64,000 bases of DNA from Meloidogyne chitwoodi. Lineage: Eukaryota > Nematoda > Chromadorea > Rhabditida > Meloidogynidae. The first letter of the stretch is position 1; each line of letters opens with the position of its first letter. Below, piece by piece: positions 1 to 11,639 of the stretch. The stretch spans positions 2,356,001 to 2,420,000 of the forward strand of contig JACZZP010000007.1 of NCBI GenBank assembly GCA_015183035.1, written 5' to 3'. The notes under the pieces are model-generated. The model did not search any database and had not been told where the DNA came from. It worked only from the letters and a program-made list of their open reading frames with translations. Position numbers and translations under genes: made by a program.

Positions 1-680
1 ATTAAGTAAATCTGGCTTTGATGCCTTTTTTAAAAAAATTAAAAAAAATTAATAAAATGCAAAAGATCAATTTTTAATCATTCTACCTGAGCAGGTAACC
101 AATAACATTCATATCTTCTAATTGCATTAGACACAACAATTCTATCATAAAGTACTGAGGCTTTTCTGTCTATCATTCTGAGGAAATTTACCTTTTAAAT
201 TAATTAATTAACCCAAAAGATCAGCACTAATTTTATGTGTTGATCTTTTGGGTTAAAATTAAAAAATTAAAGAAGAGTTAATTAAAGGAGAGACAGAGAA
301 ACAAGCAAATAACAGTTATAAAGACAACAATGGCAGAGAACAATAGGAGTGTCCTTATAACGGGATTTTTAAAATAAATATTTTTTACCTCTCTTTGACA
401 TGCAGTTAATAAATCCAAGGTTATACAGTTACGCTAAAAAATAAAAATACCAAAAAGGACATTAGAGTCTTATTAAAAATTTTATTTCATTTTTTACCAT
501 TTGTTCATGAGTAGATTTTAATGAAGGAAGCAAAATTTGTTTAAAATCATCATCAACCTCTTGTATAATTGTTGGAGGAATAATAATTGTTTTTTCTTTT
601 AAATTTTCATTTTGTTGTAATTTTAAACAATTTTCAGGTTCAATACTTTTTGAATTTTTTGTTGAATTTTCAGTACCCAT
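1..680 (-). CDS. GRDP / DUF1399 family protein, 5' part, cut by window start
   Basis: Four exons join in phase 0: 680..498 (ATG at 680), 433..389, 191..87 and 24..1, running out of the window. Exon 1 gives a polar N-terminus ending STHEQM. Exons 2-3 read TLDLLTACQREVNFLRMIDR, then a stretch containing VVSNAIRRYECYWLP. This matches the opening of the glycine-rich domain-containing (DUF1399) family, where a D-L-x-x-A-x-(R/K)-E-x-x-FL segment is followed by AIRRYExxWLP and later by a D-x-x-W-x-H motif that would lie outside this window. The family's molecular role is poorly defined in animals. The call rests on motif memory and on exact phase agreement of all four exons (15 and 35 codons for exons 2 and 3). 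The 197-bp intron before exon 3 contains a perfect hairpin. Confidence 0.62.
208..256. repeat. Perfect 16-bp inverted repeat inside a GRDP-gene intron
   Basis: The arms TTAACCCAAAAGATCA (208-223) and its exact reverse complement (241-256) are separated by a 17-base loop. The hairpin lies in the intron between exons 2 and 3 of the GRDP-like gene. It could be a minimal MITE or a folded intron element. Confidence 0.8.
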
Positions 681-689
681 TAGAGTCTG

Positions 690-2520
690 AAATTTTTAAA
701 TAAATTTTAGGCAACTTTTAGGTAAATTAGAACAATTTAAAAATAAATATTAAATTAAAAGTATATTTTTTATAAAAACCAGTTTTTGGGGGATGGCAGC
801 GTTGGGACAAGAGTTGATAACTCACCTTAGTCAGTGATAATATTTAAAGAAAATAATTTTTTTTTAATTTAATTAATTTAAAATTTAATTTTAAAATTAA
901 TAAAAGATTTTATTTGATCTAAGAATTGAAATAAAAAATTTTAAATAATTACTCCAACTAGTAGCTTTTAAAAAACAATGTTTAGTCACAGCCTAATTTA
1001 AAAAGCTATAAGATGGTTATTTAAAAAAATTATTTTTATAAAATTAAAAAAATAAATTTCAGACTCTAATGGACTTGAGTTAAAAAAATAAAAGTCAAAT
1101 AAATTTAAAAAATTTAATTTAATCGATCAATGAAAAAATAAAAAAATAAATTTTTTTATTTTCTCCGTCTTGGCACATAATTTTCTCTTTTAAGCTTTTT
1201 TTTAAAAAAAAAGAGAAGAAAAGCTTTATATAAAAGTTGAGACGAAAATAAAGGCAATCCTTGCGTCAGAGAAAAAAAATCCTTAAGGCACATTTTTCTG
1301 GAAAATTTTTTTTTCTCTTTTTTCTTTTATTAATGCTTTTATTTTTTTCTTCTTTTTATTTTTTATATACTTAAAGCTAAACACATCAATTTGCCTTTTA
1401 TATTCCCTCCCTTAAATCCCAGCCTTTTTTACTTTGAAAATTTGAGTCTACTCAGAAAAACAATTTTTTTGACATTTTACTATTAGAGTCTGGGAAGGTA
1501 ATTAGAGTATTTAAATATTTCTACCATAATTGTCATTAAAGTATAAAAATCATACTCAAATGGACCAATTTAGTAACATAAAAGTTTAAGACTCTAATGG
1601 CACTTTGGTGAAAATAATTATAATATTCACTAGAGTCCGAACTAAAAGAAAGATTAAAATAAAAAGTAATCTATTATTGTCTCAAGTTGATTACATTTTT
1701 GAGACTCAAATGAACCTAATTCAGAATTTTGTGCAAAATAAATATGAAATAATTTTTTAAATTATTCAAGCCAAGTTTTAACACCAATTAGAATGAAAAA
1801 GGAGAAAATATATTTTTACAAACTGAAAAAGACGTAAAAAAGTGTTTTCTATGCATTTCCGGAACACAATAAAAAATGGCATTTGACAAGAAAATTAGAG
1901 GAAAATTTAATATTTTGGGAATAAAAATATGTAGAAAAAATGGGTAAATTAGATTTCAACTTTTTTGAGAAAATTAGACTTAAAAATTGAATGTCCAAAA
2001 GATCAACACAAAATAAGTCTAAATAAGACTCTAATGGAATACCAAATTTGAGCTGAAATTTTAGCATACCCAATGAGACTCTAGTGGAATAATTAGAGGT
2101 CAGACTCTAGTGGGATAGTCAAACTCAAATGTCCAATATTATGACTCTAATGATCTTAGACTCTAATAATTTTAATAAAGCTACAAATTAAATTAGATTC
2201 TCCTAAAAAACTTATTTCTTAAAAAAAACTCGTCTTTTCCGGAAATAATAAAAAAAAGTAAGAAAAAATAAAAAATGTGTCCATTCAAGAAAAAAATTAA
2301 ATTTTATTTATTTGCTTTGACTGACATATTTATTTTATTTATTTTTTTCTAGTACATTTTTATGCTACAAAAAAAATAAAGTTATCTACATATACGTGGG
2401 AAATAAATAATAAATAAATAAATATAAATATTGTTCAAAAAAGGAAAAAATTATTTAAAAAATAAATTTTATTTTTTTTATTCCAGGGAAAATTTAAATA
2501 AAAAATTAGGAGGAAATCAA
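690..2520. other. AT-rich spacer dense in the GACTCTAATG word
   Basis: No coding exon could be supported. The stretch is AT-rich with long A and T runs and carries many copies of GACTCTAATG or its complement CATTAGAGTC, for example near 1063, 1484, 1590, 2031, 2143 and 2157, plus one- or two-base variants (GACTCTAGTGG near 2075 and 2102; GACTCAAATG near 1691). Short ORFs here are low-complexity and lack partner exons. Confidence 0.6.
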
Positions 2521-2523
2521 TAA

Positions 2524-2662
2524 TTGCCCGGATGTTTCATCACGAACCTGAATGTGGCACTGAACTGTCCGGCATCACTATTTGTAAACGAGAAAATAAA
2601 GAGAAGTCTGGACGTTTCATCGCCACACTCAAATTCCCGCACTGAAATTTCCGGCTCTCAAC
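2524..2662. repeat. Two diverged tandem units (GTTTCATC...CACTGAA...CCGGC)
   Basis: A GC-richer island has two related units of about 47 bp. The first (about 2527-2573) begins CCGGATGTTTCATCACG and ends ACTGTCCGGC; the second (about 2608-2655) begins CTGGACGTTTCATCGCC and ends AATTTCCGGC. Each has CACTGAA just before its end. It lies downstream of the 3' end of the small secreted-protein gene. No coding potential is evident. Confidence 0.5.
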
Positions 2663-2679
2663 TAGGCATAAAAAATTCT

Positions 2680-3915
2680 CTAAGTCGTCTTAGTATTATT
2701 TAATTTACAATTTTTGTCAATAATTTTAGCCAAAGTATATTTAATTGGAGTAAAATCATTTTTAAAAGTAATATCCAACTTTAAAGCAATAACACCGGCA
2801 TAGTCATCAAGCAAAGGAGGTGCTTGAGATTTAAATTCTTTTGTTTGTGTATAAAATGCTTTATCAACAGAATTTGAATTTATTACTTTAACTGGAATAA
2901 AAAAGAGAATTTTAATTAATTATTAAAAAAATTTTTTAAATTAACTGTTAATTTTCTCGTTATCACCTAATAAAAATGTTATAAATTCTTCACGTCTAAT
3001 ACCCTTTAGTTGTTGTTTTTCACTGAAAAATTAATATTTATTTTTTAATTTATTTAAATTTAGTAAAATTATCCTTTTTTATCCCTCTTTGTCTTTTCTA
3101 AGGTCTCAAAATTCCATTTAAAAATTTAAAAAAAAATTAGTTCCTCTGGGCGATTTTTTCGCCTTGAACCGGGCTGCGGCAGATTCCGAATTAAAAAAAA
3201 CCATAAAAATACCCAAAAAATCAAATTTGTGTCTAATTTTAGTAGGTAAGACTTATCTCTATTAACCTTAAAGCTTCAAAAATATTTTAAAAATCACTGA
3301 GACTCTAATGTCCTTTTTTAAATTTAAGCTTAAAAATTTTCTAACCCATTTTTAAAAATATCAGCTTGTATAGAAACGCTCTTTTCTTTCTTTCCTTTGT
3401 AAAAAATTCTAACACCTCTCCATTCTATACCTTCAGCACAATTATTATCTTCTACACATTGTTGACAAACTCCTTTTCCTTCAGACTTTTTTGTCACTTC
3501 AAAACGTTTATTAAATTTGTAATTTTTTTCTGAATTACTTTCGAGTTGGCTTTGATAGCAAATAAGCAATCTGTGAATTTTAAAAGTAGATAATTGTTTT
3601 AGTTAAATTTGGACGTTTTGGTGCTGAGCTCATAAAATTTTCAAATTTTGACTTGGAAATGTAAAATTTTGCAGTTATCTTTGTAAATGTGATATCTATC
3701 AAAATACAAAATTTCAAAATTTTAGGTCAATTAGTTCAAAAGTTATGGGTAAAAATGTCCAAATAATATTTTCGTATTTACCCTTTGCATTCTGTAATAA
3801 ATGCAGCAATTTTTGAAATTTTTTCAATTGGACAAGTAATAAATTTATTATCTTCTGTTGATTGTTTAATTATTGAAATTAAAGTTAAAATAATAAAAAT
3901 ATTTAAAATAAACAT
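2680..3915 (-). CDS. Small secreted cysteine-containing protein, unknown function
   Basis: Four exons join in consistent phase to about 215 residues. Exon 1 (ATG at 3915, to about 3787) encodes a strongly hydrophobic start, MFILNIFIILTLISII, read as a signal peptide, then TCPIEKISKIAAF. Exon 2 (about 3570-3349) carries the motif VCQQCVEDNNC followed by a basic region. Exon 3 (about 3022-2950) contains IRREEFITFLLGD. Exon 4 (about 2891-2680) ends KNCKLNNTKTT before TAG. Seven cysteines are visible. No transmembrane segment follows the signal peptide, so secretion or ER/lysosomal retention is likely. I do not recognise the family. In a plant-parasitic nematode a short secreted orphan could be an effector, but nothing here proves expression in gland cells. 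Confidence 0.66.
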
Positions 3916-4354
3916 TTTTCTGAATTTTAAAATAATATATTTAATTTTATTAATAATTTAATTTTTAAATGCAAAAATAATTGTTAAAAATTTTTAATTT
4001 TATTGGATGACACATTTTATATTTTAATTTTTCCTAATTTAAATAAATATTTAACTGGATTTTATTAATAAAACAAAAAATGAATCATTTTAATTTTTAA
4101 TTAATTAATTCAATTAAAAGAAAAAATGTCAGTAATAATCCATTAAAATTGAATATATCAGTTACGAATCGGTCGGCATTGAATCGTCCTTTTTATGAAA
4201 AAAATTTTGGCATTCTGTTTTTTTAATTTGTTTAAAAAAAATTTTACTACAATATTTCTTTTATTCATTTTTATGTTTGTTTTAGTTTATTTTTGATTAT
4301 TTTACTAATTTTAGTATTCTAGCACACTATTTCCTTATTTGCCTTGTTAAAAAA

Positions 4355-6865
4355 ATGACGATTGATAAAAATAATGATGGTAAAATTCAATAAATGTTAA
4401 TTTTTTTTAATTTTATAATTTTAAGAGAATAACAAAGCTGAGGAAGTTATTCAGCAAGACTGGCTTTTAAAACAAGACCTTTCAGCTTTAAACCCTGCAA
4501 AGTTGACACCTTTAACTGAAGAGGTTATTAAATTTTATCTTTTAAAGTTTTTTTATTTTTATTAAATTTTAAGGTGATAAGTCGTCAAGCGACAATTAAT
4601 ATTGGTATAACTTTATTTTAAATATGAAAGGATTAAATTTTGAAGGTTTTTAATCGATAAAATAGTGAAAATGTAACATGTTTTTTGTGTTATTTAACCT
4701 TTCTATTTTTCGACTTATTTTTCGATCGTAACTGAAAATCGAAATTTCAAGTTTCAATAATTTTGTGTTTCAGTACGCTCAGCTACTATATAAAAATTAA
4801 AAAAAAATTAATTTTAAAGGAACAATTGGACATGTAGCTCATGGCAAGTCAACTCTTGTAAAAGCAATTTCTGGTGTTCACACAGTTAAATTTAAAAATG
4901 AATTGGAAAGAAACATTACAATTAAACTTGGCTATGCAAACGCTAAAATATATAGATGTTCTAACCCTGAATGTCCTCGACCGCATTGTTACAGGTTTAA
5001 TAGAATAAAATTTACTACATATAGAGAGGCCACATCCTACAATTAGAATGTTTTGAAAAAATATTTTTTGTTGACTAAAAACTTTTTTTTCCTATTTAGG
5101 TCCTTAATCACAAGTCTAGTTTATTTCATTTCTTTTAATTTTAGGTCGGCAGGCTCAAGCACCCCTGACCGTTTTAAATGTGAACGACCAAACTGCACAG
5201 GTGAGTATGTCTGTGTTCGTCATGTTTCTTTTGTTGATTGTCCTGGGCACGATATCTTAATGGCTACAATGTTGAATGGAGCTGCTGTTATGGTTTAATT
5301 TTTTTAATTTATTTCGGTTAATTTTAAATTTATTTTTTAAAGGATGCTGCTCTCCTCCTAATCGCGGGAAATGAAACTTGTCCACAACCTCAAAGTTGTG
5401 AGCATTTAGCTGCTGTTGAAATTATGCAATTAAAAAATTTGATAATTTTACAAAATAAAATTGATTTGATTAATGAAAATCAAGCAAATGATCAACATGA
5501 ACAAATTAAATCTTTTGTTAATGGAACATGTGCTGAACAGGCTCCAATTATTCCAATATCTGCACAGCTTAAATACAACATTGATGTAACTTTTTTTAAT
5601 TAAATGAGAGAATAGTTAAGGGTCTTTTTTCGTTATCCGATGATTTTTATTTGGAAAATTGGTTAATTAATGTGCCCAATAATTTTGTCCTGAAAATATC
5701 GTTTTTTGATTAAACGGGGGATTTGACTTTTTTTAATTTTTTAAAATACTTTTACAAGGTTTTGTGTGAATATATTTGTAAGAAAGTTCCAGTTCCTCTT
5801 CGTGATTTTACTTCAGAAGCTAGACTTATTGTTGTACGTTCTTTTGATGTAAATAAACCTGGAGCTGAAGTTGAACAACTAAAGGGAGGTGTGGCGGGTG
5901 GTTCTATACTTAAAGGTTTTTGAAATATTTTGAGAATACTTTTTTTTTCAAATTTTAGGTATTCTCCGTATTGGACAAGAAATTGAAGTTCGCCCTGGAA
6001 TTGTTAGTAAAACATCTTCTGATGGACGTGTTCAATGTCGTCCAATTTATTCAAAAATTGTTTCGCTTTTTGCTGAACAAAATTTGCTTCAATATGCAGT
6101 TCCAGGTGGTTTAATTGGTGTTGGAACACAAATTGACCCAACACTTTGTCGAGGTGATCGTTTAGTTGGACATGTATTGGGAGCTGTCGGAACATTGCCT
6201 GATATTTATACGGATATTGAGGTTTTTTAAATATTAAATAAGAAAAATTAAGAAGAAAATGTGTTTTTTTATTGCAAAAATCATCAAAAATTGTTTTTTA
6301 TTTTTTAAGATTTCCTACCATTTATTGCGTCGTCTACTTGGTGTTCGCACAGAAGTGGGTAAAAAGGCAGCAAAAGTAGCAAAATTAACAAAAGGTGAAG
6401 TACTTATGGTCAATATTGGTTCACTTTCGACAGGTGGACGTGTAACTGCAGTTAAAGGTTTTTTATTTTTAATAATTTGATATAAAATAACGGAGGTTTT
6501 TTTTTAATGTTCTCTCACAATTTGTCAAAGGAGATATTATTCAATTTTAATATTTTTGAAACTTTTCGAATTTCTTTACTCTTGATACTTTTAAAATCTT
6601 CCAGACACTTTTTAGCCTGAGATTCTTTTCGAAAAATTTGACTTAATTATTTAAAAATTAATTAGGGGTTAAATTTATTAGTTTTTCTACTCGTCTAAGT
6701 ATTCTAAAAAAAATTTTTTTTATAGGAGAAGCAGCAAAAATATCTTTAACAGATCCAATTTGTACAGAAATAAATCAAAACGTTGCTTTAAGTAGACGTA
6801 TAGATAAACATTGGCGTTTAATCGGATGGGGGAATATTCGAAGAGGAACAAAAATTCCAATTTAA
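4355..6865 (+). CDS. EIF2S3: Translation initiation factor eIF2 subunit gamma
   Basis: About ten exons read as a complete eIF2-gamma, the GTPase core of the eIF2-GTP-Met-tRNAi ternary complex in cytosolic translation initiation. Visible motifs in order: P-loop [13 protein letters not shown] (about 4825-4865); a zinc-knuckle region [11 protein letters not shown] then CERPNCTG; switch II VDCPGHD followed by [19 protein letters not shown] for guanine recognition; domain 2 [11 protein letters not shown]; and domain 3 ending [16 protein letters not shown] before TAA at 6863. The start ATG at 4355 yields a short acidic N-terminus (MTIDKNND), as in animal homologues. No key residue is missing. The next gene starts 242 bp downstream on the same strand, a spacing compatible with a nematode operon. 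Confidence 0.95.
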
Positions 6866-7106
6866 TTTAAAAAAAAAAGTTTTCTTTTTTTTTCTAAATA
6901 TATTATGTGTGTGTGTTTAATTTTATTTTTTTTATAATTTTTAAAATGCAAAAAAATAATATATATAATTTTGTTGTTATTAGTTAATGATAAAAATGCT
7001 GAAATTTTTATTTTTTATTTTTTTTTAATTTCTTAATTAACAAGAATATTATTAAAATTAATTTATTTAATTTTTAAAATTTTTATATAGATTTTTTTAA
7101 TATTTT
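6866..7106. other. Short AT-rich intercistronic gap, eIF2-gamma to PDP
   Basis: The gap of 241 bp is almost pure A/T with T runs and ends with pyrimidine-rich sequence before the downstream ATG. An AG at about 7089-7090 (TATATAG) could act as a spliced-leader acceptor. No gene is seen. Confidence 0.4.
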
Positions 7107-10100
7107 ATGCAAAAAAGTGTTGCCAATACTCACTTTCTTCATTCTAGAGCATCTCAGCAAAGAAGAAATTTGGCAACTGCAAAGTCAACAGTTGATCAAA
7201 TACTTAGAGCTAATGAAAGGACAATTAGTTTTTCTGCTGATGAACATCAAGCTATCGGTTTTCTTTTTTTTTTTAATTTTTTAAATATAACTTATTTAGC
7301 TCGCGTTGATGTTGGACAAGTTTCTGCCAACAAACCGATTGAGGTTTTTAATTTTTTTTAATTTATTTTAAAAAATTTTATGGTTTTGCGACCACAAGTT
7401 TCTTTTTAATTCTTGTGTAAAAGTTTTTTTTCATAAAAAAATAATATTTGTTTTCGAGAATTTGACTTTTTGAGCTGTCTTGTGGTCACAAACCGAAAAA
7501 AGTCCAAATTTATTTTTATAAATTGATTGGTTCCCAACTTTCGGAGGAAGGAGTTTAAAAATCTTTTTGTGACCTTGAAAATTTTAAGGATTTTTATTCT
7601 GCCTCAAAATGTTTAAATTCAAATGCATTTCTTCTTGGAGTGTTCGATGGACATGGAGGAGCGGTTTGAATTAAAAAAAGAAAAATTCTTTTTTATTTTC
7701 AGACCTGTGCTAGGCATGTCTGTACACGACTTTATGACTATATTTGCTCTTCTGTGTTGGATAAGCATCGGTTAAATTAATTTTTTTATATTAAAAAAAA
7801 TTTTATGTTAGTGTTATTCACATGCCTATAGGAGACCAACTTCAATGGCTATTTGGCAGTGCTACTCCTTCCCTTCCCTCAGATATTGATCTAATTCATC
7901 AAAAAAATATACGAGAATATTATAAAAGGTTTCTTTATTGTTTTTAAGGGAGAAATTGGAAATTTAAAAAATTTTGGTATTTTTTAGTAATGTGCAGAAA
8001 TGTCCGCAAATTTTATCAGCAAGTCGCAATATTAATTTTCTCAAAAATAAAAGAGAAATGAAAGGATTATTTCTTTGCCAAAATTTCAACAAAGCATAAA
8101 CCTTTCATTTCTCTCTTTATATTTTCGAGAAAATAAATATTACGACTTGCGGATAAAATTTGCGGACATTTGTGCGCATAACTAAAAAATATTTAAATTA
8201 AAAAATTTTTTTTAAACATTTTTAGAATTAAAAAGAAAAGTAATTGTCCTCTTACCACTGTGCGTGATACTCTTCAATCTTCTTTTTCAGCATTAGATGA
8301 AGACCTTGCAAAAAGTGCAATGCCTGACCAAAATGGATTAGTTTGCAGGTTTATTAATTAAATAAAAAAATTATTTATTTATTTTTAGAATGTCTGTAAA
8401 TGCAGCTGCTAGCGGATCTTGTATTAATTTTTTCTTAATTTTTTTAAATTAATTTTTAAGGTGCTCTTATTTCACATATTCGCAAAAATAATTTGTAAAT
8501 TTTTTTTTGTTTTTTTTACTTTTTTTTAAGACATGTAGCATCATGTGGAGATTCTGCAGCAGTTCTAGGTGTTCACCTAGCAAATGATGTAATTGCTAGA
8601 CAATTGACAAGACCACATACTGTTGAGAATTTGGACGAAATTGCTAGGTTTATTTTATAAAAAATTTTTTTTTATTTTCTCAAAGAGTGGGTATTTTGCG
8701 TCCCATTTGAATCTCAGAAATTTTTTGTGAATTAAAATATTTTTTTGAAATCACTTTTATTTTCTAGTGTCCAATTATCTTGAAAATTATGTTCATTGAA
8801 AAGTAATAAAATTTGAAATTAATTTTTAAGACTCAATTTGTAGAAAAGAGTCTCAAATGCATTAATAGGAAAAACTCTAAAAAATAGAAAAATAAAAATT
8901 TTATAAAATCACAGCACAGTTGCAATAATATTTATTTTTTTAAGAATTCGCTCTGGACATCCTCCTTCAGAAAATCGGACAATACTTAAATGTTGTTGAT
9001 CAAAACATTTTTTAAAAATTAATTAATAATTAATTTTTAAGCAAATCGTTTACTTGGCGAACTTTATCCTCTTAGAGCATTTGGAGATGTTCGTTTTAAA
9101 TGGCCAAAAGAATTACAAAGTTTCTTTTTTTATTTTTTTTATAATTTTTTAAAAATTATTTTTTAGAAGTTGTTTTAGACCCTCTTGGAATGCCTCCTCC
9201 TCAACATTTATTAACTCCTCCTTATTTGACTTGCATGTTTGTTTGTTTTTTATTTTAAATTTTTTAATAAATTTTATTTTTAAGCCCAGAAGTTTTTTAT
9301 CATCAACTTACCTCTAATGATCGTTTCTTGGTTTAATTAAAATTATTATAAAATAAATATATGTTAATTTTTTAGGTGCTAGCAACAGATGGTGAGCAAT
9401 TATGGTTAAACATTTTAATACATCAGAACAAATTTTATTAGAAAAAAAACTAAAAAATTCTTTTAAAAATTTTTTAGGTCTCTGGGAATTCTTAGATACA
9501 GATGCAGTTGTTAAATTAGTAGAAGATCATATGACAGGCCATTCAACACTTAATATATTCAGGCCAGAGCATAAACAGCCTCTTGGAGATGTATAAAAAT
9601 TTAAATAATTTTTTTTTTAAAATCAGAAAATTCTTAAAATTTCTGATTTTTACGAAATTTCGACTTAATAAGAATTTTTTTTAGATTCTCAATAATTTGG
9701 AAAGAAGACAATCCTCTGACATTAAAAAGCCTTTAGATGAAAATTGTGCTACTCATTTAATTAGAAATGCGTTAGGCGGTGTTTCTGGTGATGTTGAATT
9801 ACAATACGCTAGATTAGAGGTTTATATAATTTTTAAAAAAATATTGGGATTTTTTGTGTTCCTCAGTATAGGTTAGAGAATAAAAACGCCAAAAAGGATC
9901 CACTAACTATCGCCAGGCATCGAACCTGGGTCACCCATTAAATTAAAGTTGGGAGTGTTACCCACTACACTACAAAAGTATTTTTGAAAAATCATTTTTT
10001 CTGGTTTTTAATATTCCCTACAGCCTTTAGAATTTTTTAAATTAATTTTATAAATTTTTATATTAAAGGAAATGTTAATGTTACCACCAGGAATGGCTAG

Positions 10101-10239
10101 GCACTACAGAGATGACATGACGGTTAAAAAATTTTTTTTATTAAAATTTTTTGTTTAATTTTTAAAATAGGTTATTGTAATACAATTTAATGAACGTTAT
10201 TTATTAGAAAATCATGAAGATGATGGTGGTCATTTTTGA
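7107..10239 (+). CDS. PP2C-type pyruvate dehydrogenase phosphatase-like protein
   Basis: A many-exon gene encodes a Mg/Mn-dependent PP2C phosphatase of the pyruvate dehydrogenase phosphatase catalytic-subunit group, which dephosphorylates PDH E1-alpha in mitochondria. Motifs in order: TVDQILRANE near the N-terminus, typical of PDP; VFDGHGG (metal-binding Asp); a central CPLTTVRDTLQSSFSALDEDL segment split by introns; ASCGDSAAVLG; IRSGHPPSENRTIL; LYPLRAFGDVRFKWP; VLATDGLWEFLD; and a C-terminal MTVIVIQF strand before GGHF and TGA at 10237. The N-terminus (MQKSVANTHFLHSRASQQRR) is basic and Ser-rich, compatible with a mitochondrial presequence. The first ATG at 7107 was chosen as the earliest in-frame start; an upstream exon is possible. 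Introns hold a hairpin, a MITE-like foldback and a tRNA-like sequence on the opposite strand. Confidence 0.88.
7381..7497. repeat. Inverted repeat in PDP intron
   Basis: An imperfect foldback: GGTTTTGCGACCACAAG near 7382 pairs with CTTGTGGTCACAAACC near 7479-7494. The arms enclose AT-rich sequence within one intron. Probably a small decayed MITE. Confidence 0.55.
7981..8190. mobile_element. MITE-like foldback element in PDP intron
   Basis: Long inverted arms of about 80 bp. The left arm begins TTTTTAGTAATGTGC, continues with GTCCGCAAATTTTATC and GCAAGTCGCAATATT and ends GAGAAATGAAAGG. The right arm mirrors it (CCTTTCATTTCTCTC ... GATAAAATTTGCGGAC ... GCGCATAACTAAAAAA). There is no coding capacity, as expected for a non-autonomous element. 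A target-site duplication is not clear by eye. Confidence 0.75.
9906..9979 (-). tRNA. tRNA-like sequence (probable pseudogene) in PDP intron, antisense
   Basis: On the minus strand a 74-base stretch shows a near-paired acceptor (ACTTTTG with CGATAGT, one mismatch and one wobble), a D-like arm GTGT/ACAC around AGTGGG, and a good T arm CCAGG-TTCGATG-CCTGG (B-box GGTTCGATGCC). The anticodon arm is not canonical: only CCCA/TGGG pairs, around a 12-base loop, so no anticodon is assigned. It lies antisense in an intron. Likely a tRNA pseudogene or tRNA-derived element. Confidence 0.45.
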
Positions 10240-10392
10240 TTTTTTTCTCAATTTTTTATAGTTTTTTTAGCTTTAGAAAAAGCATATTTTTAAAGGTTGG
10301 TCATTTAAAAATAAGGCAGTAAAATATTTTTGTTTTCATTTTGAAATTTTATTTTTTTTATTTTTAAACCCTTGTTTTTTCTTTATAAAATG

Positions 10393-11636
10393 TCACATTT
10401 TATTTTTCCAATTTTTTTCTCTTAAAGGCCCACAATATTCTTTTCCTAATAAATCACATATAATAGGCAGTCGATCACTGCCCCAAAATGAAATAATCTA
10501 AAAAATAGAAAATTATGTTTTTTGGACAGATTTTTATTATTAGAGGGAGAAGTTTGAGTCTGAAATTTTTTTTTAATTTCAGAAGCCTAACCCCCCAAAT
10601 TTATAAAAAATTTTAAAATATTTAACTAACCTCTTTATTTTCAGAATTATAGCGTTTAAGTGTTATCCACGGAAGTCCAAAAGCACCTAATTCTAACACT
10701 TCATTGGTTCTTTCTTTAAGTAAACCACTAATATTTGATGATTGGGTTGCTTCCAATAAACTTTTTTCTTCAGGTATGTTTAGATTTTTACAGATCTATA
10801 AAAGGTCTATTTGAGTCTAAAGCAGAATCTATGATTCAGACTCAATTAACCTTTCTTATTTGAGTCCAGACTCAACTAGTTTATATTTAATTAACCTCTT
10901 CAATTGTATCAATCCCGAAAAAGGGTTCATGCCGACACCAAGCCTTTAGCCAATACTCACGTGACACATCAATTAAATATTGGGGAGCATATAAAGCTAT
11001 TGATGTTAAAAATCGTTGTGGATTGAGTGTCGAATTATCAATAAATTCTTGCTTAAAATCCTATTATTGCAAAAAAAAATTTAAAATATTTTTTTTTTAA
11101 TAATAAAAACCTTTGGAGGGCTGAGAGGAATCCCCCAGTAAGAACCAACTAACTGAAAATTGAAAAAATATATATTATCTCTCAATTTAAATTAAAAAAT
11201 AACTTTTAAATCCTTTGGAAAATAAACAGATTTTTGAAGCATTTGCATAGCATTTGGCGTATTTTCTAATTAATTTTAATTCAAATTTTATAGAAAAAAA
11301 TATTTTATAATTTTAGAAATAATATAAAAATATTTTGAATTAGTGGGATTCGAACCTTAGACCTTTTAAGTAAATTTCTATTATAACCAAACACTTTCCC
11401 ACTACACCAAGGTATCTATTTACATTTAAAACTTACTTGTAGCTTTAAAAATATGTCCAATCGAAACTGGCAACATTTCAAGTTTAACATCAAGTATTTT
11501 TTCATATCTGATCAGACTCTAAGACTTTTAATTAAATTAAATTTTTTTATAAATTTAAAACCTCAAAAGCAACCCAAGAATATGGAGAACAAATGTCATA
11601 ATATAATTTCAATAATGGTTTTTGTATTGTAGCCAT
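10393..11636 (-). CDS. Glutathione S-transferase kappa (DsbA-like fold)
   Basis: Six or so exons encode a kappa-class GST, an enzyme of mitochondria or peroxisomes with a thioredoxin-like fold and a helical insertion. The start (ATG at 11636) gives LLKLYYDICSPYSWVAFE, matching the kappa signature in which Ser of the SPYSW segment lies at the glutathione-activating site. Later segments: LEMLPVSIGHIFKAT; NTPNAMQMLQKSVYFPKDL; GSYWGIPLSPPK; a helical middle; ELGAFGLPWITL (the conserved G-x-F-G-x-P strand); and FWGSDRLPIICDLLG near the C-terminus before TGA at 10393-10395. Complete by family comparison. Its stop faces the PDP stop tail-to-tail at about 150 bp. One intron carries a tRNA-like sequence. 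Confidence 0.9.
11338..11412 (-). tRNA. tRNA-like sequence in GSTK intron (probable pseudogene)
   Basis: On the minus strand the stretch has an A-box-like TGGTGTAGTGGGAAAG and a perfect B-box GGTTCGAATCC at normal spacing, followed by CACTA. The middle is AT-rich and does not form a standard anticodon arm. It shares the core GTGTAGTGGG with the tRNA-like sequence at 9906-9979. Confidence 0.4.
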
Positions 11637-11639
11637 TCT

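Noticed and set aside
9906..9979. Functional tRNA gene
   Set aside because: The anticodon arm does not form a 5-bp stem with a 7-base loop, so only a tRNA-like call is justified.
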